Shown: positions 40,687-50,961, counted from the first letter of the stretch. The stretch: DNA of 64,000 nt from Ahaetulla prasina (GCF_028640845.1 NC_080539.1:191775436-191839435), one strand, 5' to 3'. A program made the numbers and translations. Notes: generated from the sequence alone by a model not told the origin.

Positions 40687-42084
40687 ATGTCTAGCTATAT
40701 GCCGCCAGCGCCATTCGACCCAGCTAAGGAGAAATGGGGGTCGTACATGGCTCGTTTCGAGTGTTTCCTCGAAGCTAACGAACTGCAAGGAGTATCGGAT
40801 AATCGCAAGCGCACTTACTTCCTGAGCCACTGTGGGCCAGAAGTCTTCGATACTGCCGAATCGCTGTCGGAACCAATGCCGGTACAGTCGGTGCCATGGC
40901 AAACGCTACAGACAACGCTACGAGCACACTACGCGCTGGTGCCATCGAAGTTTGTACAACGGTTCGAGTTGAGGCAAAGAGTTCAGCGAGAGGGCGAATC
41001 GATAAGTGTGTACATGGCCGCATTAAGGAAAGCCGCAAACCACTGTGAGTATAGAGACTTGGAGGACACTTTATTAGAACAACTCATTTGTGGGGTCAGG
41101 GACATCCGACTACAGAGGCGGCTGCTGTCGAAAAGCAACCTAACCCTGTCGATAGCCCTGGATGAGGCCAGGGCACACGAGATGTCCACCAAAGCGGCGG
41201 AAACCTTACAAAAGCCGAACACGCCAAGTGCCGCGGCAAAAGCAACGCCAGTCCACAGCGAAGAAATCCAGGCCGAATCGGACGGTGAAGAAGAGGAAGA
41301 GGTTTTCCACACCGGGAGGCTGGAGAGAGGCGACCGGGACAAGTGTGTGAGTTGCGGAGGCCAACACCAACGACAGAATTGCAGATTCAAAGACGTAATT
41401 TGTCGGCGGTGTGAAAAGAAAGGACACATAGCTCAGGCCTGCCAATCCTCTCAACCTTCCCGGCCAAAATTCAAACTGGCCAATCAACAGGGCGCCAGAT
41501 CCGTGAAGCGGCCAGGGATTGGCCAATTCAAAAAAGGCGCAAAGTTGAATCAGACCACTGTGAGAGTGGGCCACACATCAACACGACTACAAAAGAAAAT
41601 ATTCACCAAGACTTACATCGAAGGGGTGCAGTGTAAAATGGAGGTGGACACCGGCTCATCAATCACGATTATGTCTTGGGACACAATCGCAAGGGACCTG
41701 CCAGACGTCGCGAAACGCCAGCTGCAACCCCAAAAGCTGAGAGTGCAAGACTACCAGGGGAACCGAATCCCTGTTCGAGGAGTCACGTCCGTCAGAGTGA
41801 AATATGGACAATTCAAGAAAACCCTGCCGATCACCATCATAGATGGAAACCTGCCCAGTTTGCTAGGTCTGGACTGGTTCAGAGCCTTGGGCATGGAAGT
41901 AATCGGGGTTCACAGAAGCGGAGTCAACCTGAAGGACGAATTGTTGAAAGAATTCGAGGATGTTTTCCAAGACTGCCTGGGCAAGTACGTGGGGACCCCC
42001 ATTTCATTCAAGAGCTCAATATTTGCGCAATTGCATCCTTTACCATTTTCATTTCCCTCTTCTGCTCTTCCACTACTTCCTTAA
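40687..42084 (+). CDS. Element E Gag-protease, Mag-like Ty3/gypsy, truncated
   Basis: A 465-codon frame starting about 100 bases after the LTR. Gag: residues 10-160 hold the metazoan gypsy capsid pattern (WGSYMARFECFLEANEL, FLSHCGPEVFD, LRAHYAL, RFELRQRVQREGESISVYMAALRKAANHC, FVCG-like LICGV, RRLLS). Two zinc knuckles follow at about 220-232 and 239-252 (CRRCEKKGHIAQAC). The protease active site VDTGSS has its Asp at 321, with LLGLDWF near 396. The last genuine residues are about KYVGTPISF; from 42006 the frame runs into antisense L1 DNA and the final 25 residues are not gypsy. RT and the rest of pol are absent. Frame and motifs are otherwise intact, so it looks young. Confidence 0.9.
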   Translation: MSSYMPPAPFDPAKEKWGSYMARFECFLEANELQGVSDNRKRTYFLSHCGPEVFDTAESLSEPMPVQSVPWQTLQTTLRAHYALVPSKFVQRFELRQRVQREGESISVYMAALRKAANHCEYRDLEDTLLEQLICGVRDIRLQRRLLSKSNLTLSIALDEARAHEMSTKAAETLQKPNTPSAAAKATPVHSEEIQAESDGEEEEEVFHTGRLERGDRDKCVSCGGQHQRQNCRFKDVICRRCEKKGHIAQACQSSQPSRPKFKLANQQGARSVKRPGIGQFKKGAKLNQTTVRVGHTSTRLQKKIFTKTYIEGVQCKMEVDTGSSITIMSWDTIARDLPDVAKRQLQPQKLRVQDYQGNRIPVRGVTSVRVKYGQFKKTLPITIIDGNLPSLLGLDWFRALGMEVIGVHRSGVNLKDELLKEFEDVFQDCLGKYVGTPISFKSSIFAQLHPLPFSFPSSALPLLP

Positions 42085-42905
42085 AATCCAACATCTCTTT
42101 CTCTATTTCATCAAATTTTTGATCTATTTCTAAAAAATGACTCTCCAAAAACTCCTGTAAAGAATTTCTTAATTCCTTTTTAATTTCTTCTTTTAATTTT
42201 TGAATCTGAGCTGAGGAAATTTCAAAGTTTTTAATGACTTTTGGCACTATTTGCTTAAAAGCCATTTTTTTAAAAAAAATATATAACTTAATAATGGACC
42301 AAGAAGAAGAAGAAAAAACATTCAAAAAGAAAAATTCAAAAAACTTTTCTTCTAAATCACTATAATCCCAAAGAAGAAGAAAAAATATAAATCATAAGAT
42401 TCTCGTTTCTTCCATTTAGTCAGTATCTTCCTATATATCGTCTATTTCAACACTAGCTGTTAGTAAGCATTTCTTTAACTTTCGTTTTCAGTACACACAT
42501 TCCACAAAACCGCCATTTGCTTTCTTCTCTCCTATCTTCGCAGCAAATATATCCTCAGGGGCTTGCAGTCTTCTTACAAACAAATGTTAAAACTCCAGTT
42601 TCTGCTCTGTCCACGTTACAGTCCATCATAAATCAACTCCAGTCGTGGAAATTGGACGCTTCGTTTGTCCGCCATAAAGGCAGAAGCCTCACCCAGCCAG
42701 GAGCTTATCAGGCTATGGAAGGAGAACTCCCCGTAAGCCTTAGAAGCTTATTAGGGTGTCTCAACTTCAACCTGAATGCTCATCTTTCCTTCTTTGCCCG
42801 AAGGAGAGAATTCCAAGCTGTTTGACCCAGATTTACGATGTCCTGACAGCTCTACTGACTAGGGAGTTAGCAGCTAAATCATAGCTGCTCTCCACGAAGC
42901 GGAGC
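42006..42905 (-). mobile_element. L1 LINE 5' end: 5' UTR and ORF1 start, antisense
   Basis: On the minus strand a GC-richer leader (42905-42330) precedes an ORF (42325-42008). The likely start is the internal ATG at about 42265 (MAFKQIVPKVIKNFEIS), followed by a coiled coil (LKEEIKKELRNSLQEFLES, EMLDFKEVVEEQKREMK). That layout fits L1 ORF1p. It is cut at 42006 where element E begins, so only the L1 5' end is kept, the opposite of normal 5' truncation. Confidence 0.65.
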
Positions 42906-44115
42906 CATACCGGAAGTCAGAATCCTTTTGATATCATAGTGCTCCTCTCTCTTAACTAGGATGGGAGCAGGAGGTGGTTCTTTGACTGGCCTCAAACCAG
43001 ATCCCTGAAAGGGTTTTAAAAGACTGCAATGAAATATCGGATGAACTTGCCTGAGGCTTCTTGACAATTTCAGCTCCACTGTCACCAGATTCACAATCCG
43101 GATGATTTGGAAAGGCCCTGTGTATTTTGGACCTAATTTTTTACAAGGGTGTCTCAGGTTTGGATACTGGGTGGACAAATACACTTCATCCCCTACTCTA
43201 AATTATCTTTGGGGGGGGGCTTTTCCTATCTGCTTGCCTTTTTGGACTTTCCCTAGATTTATTTAGCGCTTCACACATGGTGGGCCACATGGTTTGTAAG
43301 TGTCCAGCCATTCGATTAATGACACTTGAGGATGGAGCTTCCTGTGGGAGCTCTGGCATGGGCACAAATTCAGTCCCCATGCCACTTTAAAAGGGGCTGT
43401 GCACCGAATTGTTGTATGCCACTTCTGTAAAACACAGGAGCTAAGCCAAATTAGTCTGCTGATATTTTACATAACAGTGCAGGTGTTGCTCTATCAATGA
43501 GTTGGTACATTTAACAGCCCCATTAGTATTCAGATGGTAGGTGGAGCTGTCCTTGGGAAGAGCCTATCATTTAAAAAAAAATTCCTGCCAAAATTTTGTG
43601 GTGAATTTTTTTAAAATTTGCATTTATATCCCGCCCTTCTTCGAAGACTCAGGGCGGCTTACACTATGTTAGCAATAGTCTTCATCCTATTTGTATATTT
43701 ATATACAAAGTCAACTTATTGCCCCCAACAATCTGGGTCCTCATTTTACCTACCTTATAAAGGATGGAAGGCTGAGTCAACCTTGGGCCTGGTGGGACTA
43801 GAACCTGCAGTAATTGCAAGCAGCTGCTGTTAATAACAGACTGCATTAGCAGTCTGAGCCACAGAGGCCCCCCTGTCCAAGATAATGGGCTTCGGGACCC
43901 GTGTACTCTGTCGATGTGTTGCACAAACATCTTGGCTAGGGCAGAAGGAATCTTCGGACATGCTTTGAGAACAGGTTGATGATAGCTTGGGTAGACTGTT
44001 CTCTGTTGTCTCGTGAGCACTGGTAGCTGGTGCTGTGAGCTGCCTAGATGAGATGATGGAGTTCACTACCTCCTCGCGGGTACTTCTGTACTGGGGCATG
44101 CGAGACAGACATCAG
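42880..44115 (-). pseudogene. Gypsy element F: RNase H end, integrase and linker, antisense
   Basis: Minus-strand order: SDVCLACPSTE and REEVVNSIIS (RNase H end) at about 44112-44000; ACPKIPSALAKMFVQHIDRVHG and PIILDRG (around the second catalytic Asp) before 43873; a SINE at 43610-43872; then VAYNNSVHSPF-type codons, GTEFVPMPELPQEAPSSSV and LSTQYPNLRHPCKKLGPKYTGPFQIIRIVNLVTVELKL to 42880. The protein is like those of C and D but broken by deletion, stops and frameshifts. The chromodomain is nearly absent (EEHYDIKRIL). Confidence 0.8.
43610..43872 (-). mobile_element. tRNA-derived SINE with L2-like 3' tail
   Basis: On the minus strand it starts gggcctctgtggctcagactg (box A-like) with box B-like ggttctagtcc about 55 bases on. 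A body follows, then a 3' tail ccgccctgagtcttcgaagaag, almost the same hairpin as at the ends of the L2 LINEs here. It sits in the integrase of element F. It is a transposable element, not a tRNA gene. Confidence 0.85.
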
Positions 44116-44144
44116 ATAAGAATTTTTTTCTACCCAGCAAGTAG

Positions 44145-44515
44145 CAAGTATTCCTGAATTATTTTCTTTTTAATTTCATTTTGGAATTGTAAGTTTCCTT
44201 TTCCATTTTTAATTTGCTTATTGATCTCTTCTCTGTCTCTTTTTTCAGTTTGTATGCTAACCATCTTCCTGGTTTGTTCGCATTTTCAAAAACGTTTTGT
44301 GTTGCTCTTTTAATTCCCTGTGCCAATTCTTCTTTTTCTATTAAATTTAATTTGTGTTTTGTTATTTCCATTTGTTTTTTTAAGGTTTCCTTTTTTGGAT
44401 CTTTTGCAGTTCCAATTTCAATTTTTTATATTCTCCTTCTTTTGGTCTTTTGGTGTTGTTTTTTCTTTCTATTCTCTCTCGCTGTAAGATGTTCATCCAT
44501 CATATTAGAAGAGGA
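44145..44515 (-). mobile_element. L1 ORF2 fragment, antisense
   Basis: The minus strand encodes FENANKPGRWLAYKLKKETEKRSISKLK, the conserved linker between endonuclease and RT in L1 ORF2. Only this piece is seen; flanks are AT-rich. It may belong with the L1 5' end at 42006-42905 but they are not contiguous. Confidence 0.6.
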
Positions 44516-44527
44516 TCTTGACAGCTA

Positions 44528-46060
44528 ACAGATTGAGGGCTGTCCATGGTGTGTCCGCAAGTGACTGGTACAGCCTATATGGGCACAGAATGTTCTGCCA
44601 CATGTAGGGCAGACATGTGTGGGCACCATTGTTGCAGTATTTGCAGTGCTGGCTTTCCGGAGTGCTTGCTTCTCTTGTGCTATGGTTGCTCTTTTGTCTT
44701 CAAATGTCTGGCAGCCTTGGTGGATCAATGTGCGCCATGTCGATTGATCTTGTGCCAGGGTTTCCCAGGAAGTGGTGTCGATATCCAGGGACTTGAAAGG
44801 GCTTTCAGCATGTCTTTGTATTGCTTCCTTGTATTGTGACTCCGGCCCTCGAGCCTGTTCTCATGGAGGAGAGTGACTCGGAAAGTGAGGGAGAGGAGCC
44901 AGCAAGGCCTCCCTCACCAGGACCCTCCTCGCTGGCACTGCCCCAAGTTCCAGATGCAGGGCAGGAGGAGAAGCTGACAAGGCCTCCCTCTCCCACACCC
45001 TCCTCCTCCCTGGCAATGCCTCAGGTCCCAGCTGCTGCTGATCAATCCTGGATTGATCCGAAGCAGTGACGAAGAGATAAGCATGCGCAGCAGAGGAAAA
45101 GGTGTGGCAGGCTCAGAGAGTGCTGAGTCACTGAGCCACAGTGACAAAGTATAAAAGTGGATGGAGCTGCCATGTGGCCCTTGTGATGGACAAAAAAGCT
45201 ACCAAGGGTGCACTGCAGCTCGGTTGTTGGAGGGTTAAAGGACTTTGTGAATGAGTTTTTGGCAATGGATCTTGGACACAAGATAATGGACTCAGAACTT
45301 GGCAGGCCACTGCGCGGTCACTGCCAAGTATTTCCTCAACTGAAGAAAATCACGTCTGTAGCAAATAAAAAGACTGGGAGACACACGTCTTTGCATTTGC
45401 TCTGTGAAGTGGGGACGGGGACAGAACACCTTGATTCCCTGTGCGATTGCTTTCCTTGAGACAGCTCACAATAGAGGAGCTGTTTAGGGATGCGGTAGTC
45501 TGGCATCCTTGCAACATGGCTTGCCCAGTGTGTCTGGGCTTTCATTGGCAGGGTGTGAACTGATGGCAGGCCTGCTCTGGAGAGGACTTCTGTGTCTGGC
45601 ACCTTGTCCTGCCACCAGATCCTCAGAACTCAGCAGAGGTGGGTCGTGTGGAAGTGGTTCAATTGCCTAGCATGCCTCCTGTATACAGTCCAAGTCTCAC
45701 TGGCGTACCTCAGGGTAGTTAGCACTACTGCTCAGTAGACTTTAAGTTTTGTAGCAAGGCTTATTCCACAGTGGTCCCACACATTGGTCAGTAGTCCACC
45801 AAATGCAGAGCTTGCCTTGGTGATTCTGCAATTGACCTTGATGTCAATTGTCACTGCGCGGGAGAGGATGCTGCCAAGGTATGTAAATTGGTCCACTGCT
45901 TGCAGCTTTTGTCCCTTCATTGTAATGGTGGGCTTTTGGTGTTGGGCTTTCGGAGCTGGCTGGTGCATCACTTTGGTCTTTTTTGTGTTGATGAGGAAGC
46001 TAAAGTTGTTGCATGCAGCTGTGAATTTGTACAAATTTGTAACCTATACAGTGAATTTCT
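44528..46060 (-). mobile_element. RTE-like LINE with C-terminal C2H2 finger, antisense
   Basis: Minus-strand reading: MYKFTAACNNFSFLINTKKTKVMHQP, VDQFTYLGSILSRAV, FGGLLTNVWDHCGISLATKLKVY, VPDTEVLSRAGLPSVHTL, HWASHVARMPDYRIPKQLLYCELSQGK. After a solo LTR (44832-45428) come WRTLIHQGCQ and a C2H2 finger, CPTCGRTFCAHIG followed by SHLRTHHG, then a stop at about 44524. This RT C-terminus plus terminal zinc finger is known from many animal LINEs; I did not fix the clade. Only a few breaks are visible (a stop near 45650-45730). Confidence 0.7.
44832..45428 (+). mobile_element. Solo LTR, family X copy 4
   Basis: A 597-bp LTR, TATTGTGACTCC (first G mutated to A) to GGGACAGAACA, with perfect TSD ccttg (44827-44831 and 45429-45433). 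A TATA-like aagtataaaag lies near 45148. The open frame 44821-45069 reads EESDSESEGEEPARPPSPG, SLALPQVPDAGQEEKLTRPPSP and DQSWIDPKQ, then stops. It is aligned in frame with copies 1-3. Confidence 0.9.
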
Positions 46061-46461
46061 CTCTGTATAGGTTATCGCTAAACCTCTAATATATGCTTTA
46101 GTTATATCTCATAGGTTTTGTAGTGAAGTATCTTCTTTTTTGTTTTCGTTTTTTAAAAGTCCATTTCTTTTACTGTTGTAAACTTTCTTTTAATATAGAT
46201 TGGTTTAGTGTCCACTTTGCTGTTGCTTTTGTAGAAAACCAAGCTGTTTTTTCTGTGGATTGGAGTTTCCTCCCCTGCACTGGATTGGGGAGAGACCTCC
46301 ATGACCTGTTGAACTACCCATGTTTTTTCCTTCATCTTCGGGGATAGGGTTTTTTGGTTTCGGTTGGGCCAGGGTTCATGGTACAGAGGCTGGCCATAGC
46401 ATGATGCAATCAGCTGTCTAGTGGCTTTAACAGATTAATAGAGTTGGAAGGGACCTTGCAG

Positions 46462-48174
46462 CAGTGGTGAAATCTAAATTTCTTTGCCACTGGTTCTGTG
46501 GGTGTGGCTTGGTGGGCATGGCCAACATGACGTCACTCATGTCACTCTTTCTTTCTTTCCTTCTTTCTTTCTTTCTCTCTTTCTTTTTTCTTTCTTTCTT
46601 TCTTTCTTTTTCTTTCTTTTTTTCTTTCTTCTCTCTTTGTCTCTCTCTCTCTCACATACACACAAACACACACACCTGGTCTGAGCAGCGGCTGCTGTGG
46701 GAGAAAAAAGAAAGTGCTCCGGGAGGGTGGTGGGCAGCCCGGCCCAGAAGCAGAGCATCCCTCATCATGGGCTGGATGCAGGCAATGGGACCTGAGGCAG
46801 AGGGGAAGGCAAGCAGGTGGCAATCACTCAAAGGCCCCGCGGAAGCTGAGTGCGCTAAGCCCAAAAGGCGAGCAAGCCTCGCCATGTTCCCCTGAGAGGG
46901 CTCTTTGGCTAAGCACAGCAGATCTTCCTTCCCCACCGCCAGTGTCAGCCTTACATCTGCCTGCCTTCCCAGGGCTGCCCATGCACACCTCAGCGGAGCA
47001 GCAGTCTTAGCTCTAGCAGCAGCGGCGGGAGAAGGAATAAAGCAAGCAGCCCCTCTCAGCACTGGTGCCGCCGCTCTTCTCAGCCCCAGCACAATGGTTG
47101 CATCTCCCCCAAGGGCTGCCGGGCCAGTGGGAAGCAACTCTTTCCCATGCAAAGGCTGGATTCCTGCCGCGAGCAACAAGAAAAACTAATCGGTCCTCAG
47201 GTGGGATGGGGAGAGTTTCTCTTCCTTCCTCATGAATTAAAAATCCATGTTAGAGCTGTGGAGGAGGAGGAAGTGGAGGGCTTGCTGCACAAAAGTCTCA
47301 AAGGCTGTGCAAAGTTGCAAACCTCAGGTGAGCTTGCAAAACAAACTCAATGAACCCCCACAAAGAGGCAAAGAAAGACACAATCACCTTGCCTTTCCTC
47401 TTGCCGCTCCAAGCCCTGCCCAGCCTCAAAGCTGGCAGAGGAGAAGAGAAGGAGGAGGAGGGGGGCTGCTTGGTGTACTGCTTGCATTCTCTCCCCACTT
47501 GCATGGGCAGCATCTCAACCTTGCAGCTACCATGGCCTGCCCCACACAAGCCACGGGCATTGCATTGGGGTGATGGAGGTGAGTGGAGCCACGGAGCAGT
47601 TTTGCAGAGGAGGTAGAATAGCGCGGCGGCGGCTGTCCATGCCCTGTTTCTTGCCAGCCAGCCAGGAGAAAAAGGGGGAGAGGAGGGAGTGGCTGCATCT
47701 TCCTGGCCTTTGCTGGGTGCTCTCCCACTCCTCCCAATTGCTTCTGAAAGACGCAAGAGGCGTTTCAGGCAAAGGTAGCAGCCGCTGCATCTCTCCCAAG
47801 GATGTGGAGGTTAGGGATAGCTGGACACTGACCTCAGAAGGCAAGCGGGCATGGGGGACTGCTGGGAAGGCAGTGTAGAAGGCAGGCAAGCATGGCAGGG
47901 CTTTGGGGAAGGGAGTAAGCTGCTAGCTCCTTCCCTGCAGCCCTGCCATGCTTGCCTGCCTTCCATGTGGGCTTCCACTTGCCTGCCTTCATAAGCTGGC
48001 CACCGGGATGCCGGGAAGGCAGCATGGAAGGCAAGCAAGCATTTTTTAGGACTGCGAGTCATGGACCAGTTTGGGGGCATGGCCAGCCAGCCATTGCTAC
48101 TGGTTCAGCGAACCAGCCCCAATCTCCATACCTATTTGGCTGAGCCATTCTGAACCGGTAGCATTTCACCCCTG
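46462..48174. mobile_element. Non-autonomous hAT element, 1,713 bp, GC-rich interior
   Basis: The ends CAGTGGTGAAATCTAAATTT and GGTAGCATTTCACCCCTG match the family at 25890-26290. An exact 8-bp TSD, ccttgcag, lies at 46454-46461 and 48175-48182. The interior has a TTTC/CT microsatellite (46545-46665) and then about 1.2 kb of GC-rich DNA with overlapping ORFs on both strands (e.g. 46652-47179 minus, 47298-47756 minus) but no recognisable transposase domain. A 90-bp palindrome lies at 47878-47970. The GC-rich cargo may be captured host DNA. Confidence 0.9.
46545..46680 (+). repeat. (TTTC)n / (CT)n / (CA)n compound microsatellite
   Basis: TTTC units with T-run variants, then CT repeats and a short CA stretch, inside the hAT element. 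It causes long spurious ORFs on both strands. Confidence 0.95.
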
Positions 48175-48566
48175 CCTTGCAGGTCATCTAATCCAACTTC
48201 CCACCCAAGCAGGAGACCCTACATTTCTAACAAATGGCTCCCACAACTTCTGAGTGCAAGCTGTTCCATTGGTTGATTGTTCTCACTGCCAGAAAATTTC
48301 TCCTTATTTCTAGGTTGAATCTCTCCTTGATCAGTTTCTATCCATTATTCCTTGTCTGGTCTTTTGCATTTGTATATAGGTACTTGAGATCTTTATGTCT
48401 GACTCTGGGTATGCTTCCTATGTCTCCTATTTGGTGTTTGAGTTTGTCTTCCTTTCCATCCCTCCTTACCTCATTATTTGGCTATTATTAGGTTGACTTC
48501 TAGGGGTTTTTGCTTGTAATAAAGTCCTGGAGATCCTAAAGCTTGGTCACCCTCCCCCCCATAATT

Positions 48567-49577
48567 TTAGTTTAAAGCCCTCCTGATAAGTTGAGCCAGT
48601 TGTTTTCCGAAAACAGTCTTCCCAGTCTTTGTGAGGTGCAGCCCATCCCTTGCTAAAAGACCATCATGGTGCAGACCATGGTCCAGGAATCCAAAAAATT
48701 TTGGTGACACCAAACTTTTAGCCAGTGGTTCACTTCTAAAATCCTTTCTTTTCTCACCAGATGTTGACCTTTCATTGGCGGTACAGATGAAAAAACTACT
48801 TCTGCACCTAACTCCTTAACTTTCTTGCCTAACTGCTCATAACCCAAAAACTCAATATTGTTTTGAAGTCCTTTTTTGTGTCATTTGTCCCTACATGTAG
48901 TAATAGAAAAGGGTAGTAATCTGTGGGGTTTATTATTTTGGTTAGGTTCTCAGCCATATCTTTGATTTTTGCCCCAGGGAGACAGTATACTGTACTTCTC
49001 TGGATTGACTGCCCGGTCTACAGATGGCTGGTTTTGTTTCCTTGAGTATTGAATCTCCTATCACCAACACTCACCTTTTTTTTCCTAGGGAGGTTTGGGG
49101 TATTTTTCTATCTATCACAGAAGCATTTGACTTTTTTAGGGGTAATTTGATGATGCTTTTTTTTCTAGGTGTCTCTATGTTTTCTTCCAGGGAGAGTCCA
49201 TGAAATAGATTGCTTAGAACCAGAATGAGTTGGTTTGGACAGGGGTTTTGTACTAGGTTTGTGTTTTTTCCTATGAGTGACATGTTTCCATCTTCCTCCT
49301 CCTCCTCCCCCCTCCTCCTCCTCCCCCTCCCTCCTCCTCTAGAAGTTGTTTGATCATTATGTTCAATTTCTGCATATTCTTCTTGTAAGGTTTGGAGTTT
49401 CTCATTTTGTAGCTTGAGTTTCTGAGTGGTTAGAGTTTCCTCTAGACCCTTTACTTTTTCGTCTAGTAACTTGATTAGTTTACATTTGGTACATATGTAG
49501 TTTGGGTCTTCTATGGGCATAAGTGTATACATGGAACATCTTTTGCAGATCACAATAGTATCAGTTTCTTTTTCCAA
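48567..49577 (-). pseudogene. CR1 ORF1 with zinc-finger-like head and SGNH esterase domain
   Basis: The minus-strand ORF begins MEKETDTIVICKRC and has paired CxxC sites (CKRC at about residues 11-14 and CTKCK at about 31), like the zinc-finger head of CR1 ORF1p. A coiled coil follows (EKVKGLEETLTTQKLKLQNEKLQTL) and an acidic/arginine-rich low-complexity segment encoded by a CTC repeat. The first ORF stops at 49071 after a run of eight A. In another frame come GDSILKETKPAICRPGS (SGNH block I, catalytic Ser), VVFSSVPPMKGQHLV, FLDHGLHHDGLLARDGLHLTKTGK (block V with Asp-x-x-His) and IRRALN before a stop at 48567. Esterase ORF1s are known from CR1/L2 LINEs. It is frameshifted. Confidence 0.75.
49285..49345 (+). 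repeat. (CTC)n-rich low-complexity tract
   Basis: A CTC/CCCT repeat that codes, on the minus strand, for the Arg/Glu-rich segment of CR1 ORF1. Confidence 0.85.
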
Positions 49578-49689
49578 GAGTGGATTAAAAAAATTGAAAA
49601 TGAAAATGTAGGTTTTACCACAGATTTTTAAAAGGGAAAAATATCTAATTTAGAATTTTGATATTCTAACACATCATTTAAAATTTAAA

Positions 49690-50961
49690 AATTCCTTCCC
49701 ACATCAGAAACACACTCCAGGTTTGGACAGAGCTTCTCTGCATGGTAGGGGTTGCACCCCTCTGCCTCCAAGGGGTGCTGAGTATCTCTCAGACATTTGG
49801 TGGGGTTGATTCTCATGTGCAACATGAACCTGGTACTCCATCAGGTTGAGCACCACAACTGGTACCATACTCAAAGGTGACGGGAACCCCCTGGGGCTGG
49901 CAGTTCTGATACAGCACCTTGTTTTGCCTCTCCTGGAATTGGTAGACCAGCATACACTTGGGCAATCTCTCATGGGAAGAGGCTACAAAAATCTGCCACT
50001 GGCCATTTGCCCTGCAGCAGAGAATGGATATGAGTTTTTACATGCCTAGATGCTGTGGGGTCTTTGAATTTGTCCTGCAACATCTGCATGAAAGTGTGCA
50101 GGTCTTGCAGCTCTGGAGCCCACACATCGTGAAGAGACACAAGCCATCATGCTGTATCCCCCTCCAGGTTTGATGAAATGGCATTGAGCCAGGGACACTC
50201 ATCAGGGTACATTGCTCCATGTAGGTCCATGTAGTTTTAGACTTGGATCAGGAAGTAAGCCATATTGTCAGGTTGCTCATCAAACTGCGCTGCTAGGGGA
50301 AGTGGCAGATGGTTCTCTCATGCTAGGACATTTCCAGGCAGCAACATCAATGCTGCCAGGTGTGCCTGAACAGGGATACCAGCTGTAGCTGGGGCTGTGT
50401 TTGTTGGTGCCTGCCCCCACCCCACAATGGGGTGGTGGTGGCTGGAATGGGAGGTGCTGTCCATAAGTGGGGGTCTCCTACTATCCCAGGTGGCATTGGC
50501 ACCATCAACTGTAGTCTGGGCGATGGGATAGGAATGATTTCATGGCCCCCATCCTGAGTCCCATGACTGCCATCCTTGGTGAGGTGGTTCCCCAGACCTC
50601 CAGCCAGCTGAACTTCTCACTCAGCTGCTCCATCAATGGACTGTGACCTGCAGTTGGAAAATTCCACTTGACTGGGTCCTCTCACTTGGCTGCTTACCTT
50701 GCTTCCACTTGCTCCCCGGATCACCCTAACTCCAGGGGCGGATAGGTTGATCCTCTGCTTCTTTTGCCTTCCCCACATGGCTTGCCCACTGGGGCCTGAA
50801 CAGGGTCCTTTCACCGGTCTCTCCCTGTTTAGTGCGGGCTGTTGCTCCAGCTTTTTATCCCCCTGTTTGGGGTGTGCACCGGCCACTTGCATCCCAGCTT
50901 TGGCTGCCACCAGGGCCTCTGAGCGGAGGCTTCCCTTGGCTTCCACCCCCTTTCCATTCAT
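49690..50961 (-). pseudogene. Sushi-type gypsy gag remnant, antisense
   Basis: The minus strand from an ATG at 50959-50961 gives an Arg/Lys-rich start (ORF 50617-50961) and then, with stops, FDEQPDNMAYFLIQV, YMDLHGAMYPDECPWLNAISSNLEGDTA, WLVSLHDVWAPELQDLHTFMQMLQDKFKDPTASRH, LLQGKWPVADFCSLF. This is the capsid pattern of sushi-like Gag, also seen in element D (AAAWYVSLY, RRRFEDP, RQGRRPVADY) and in domesticated PEG10/RTL relatives. Many stops show it is dead here. It could be the gag of element F (same strand) separated by later insertions. Confidence 0.7.

Larger units (their letters stand above)
46440..49600 (-). mobile_element. CR1 LINE with ORF1 and 3' tail, ORF2 deleted, antisense
   Basis: On the minus strand: ORF1 (49577 to 48567), then about 170 bases without match, then the end of ORF2 and 3' tail (48400-48175 and 46461-46440: DQGIMDRN, LIKERFNLEIRRNFLAVRTINQWNSLHSEVVGAIC). 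The tail is split by a hAT. Nearly all of ORF2 is missing. Confidence 0.75.

Noticed and set aside
46537..47179. Lys/Glu- and Phe/Ser-rich ORFs around the TTTC repeat
   Set aside because: They are translations of a microsatellite inside a hAT element.
49690..50961. Possible domesticated PEG10/RTL-type gag gene
   Set aside because: The capsid pattern is there but several stops break it, with no purifying signal visible. It is a dead gypsy gag.
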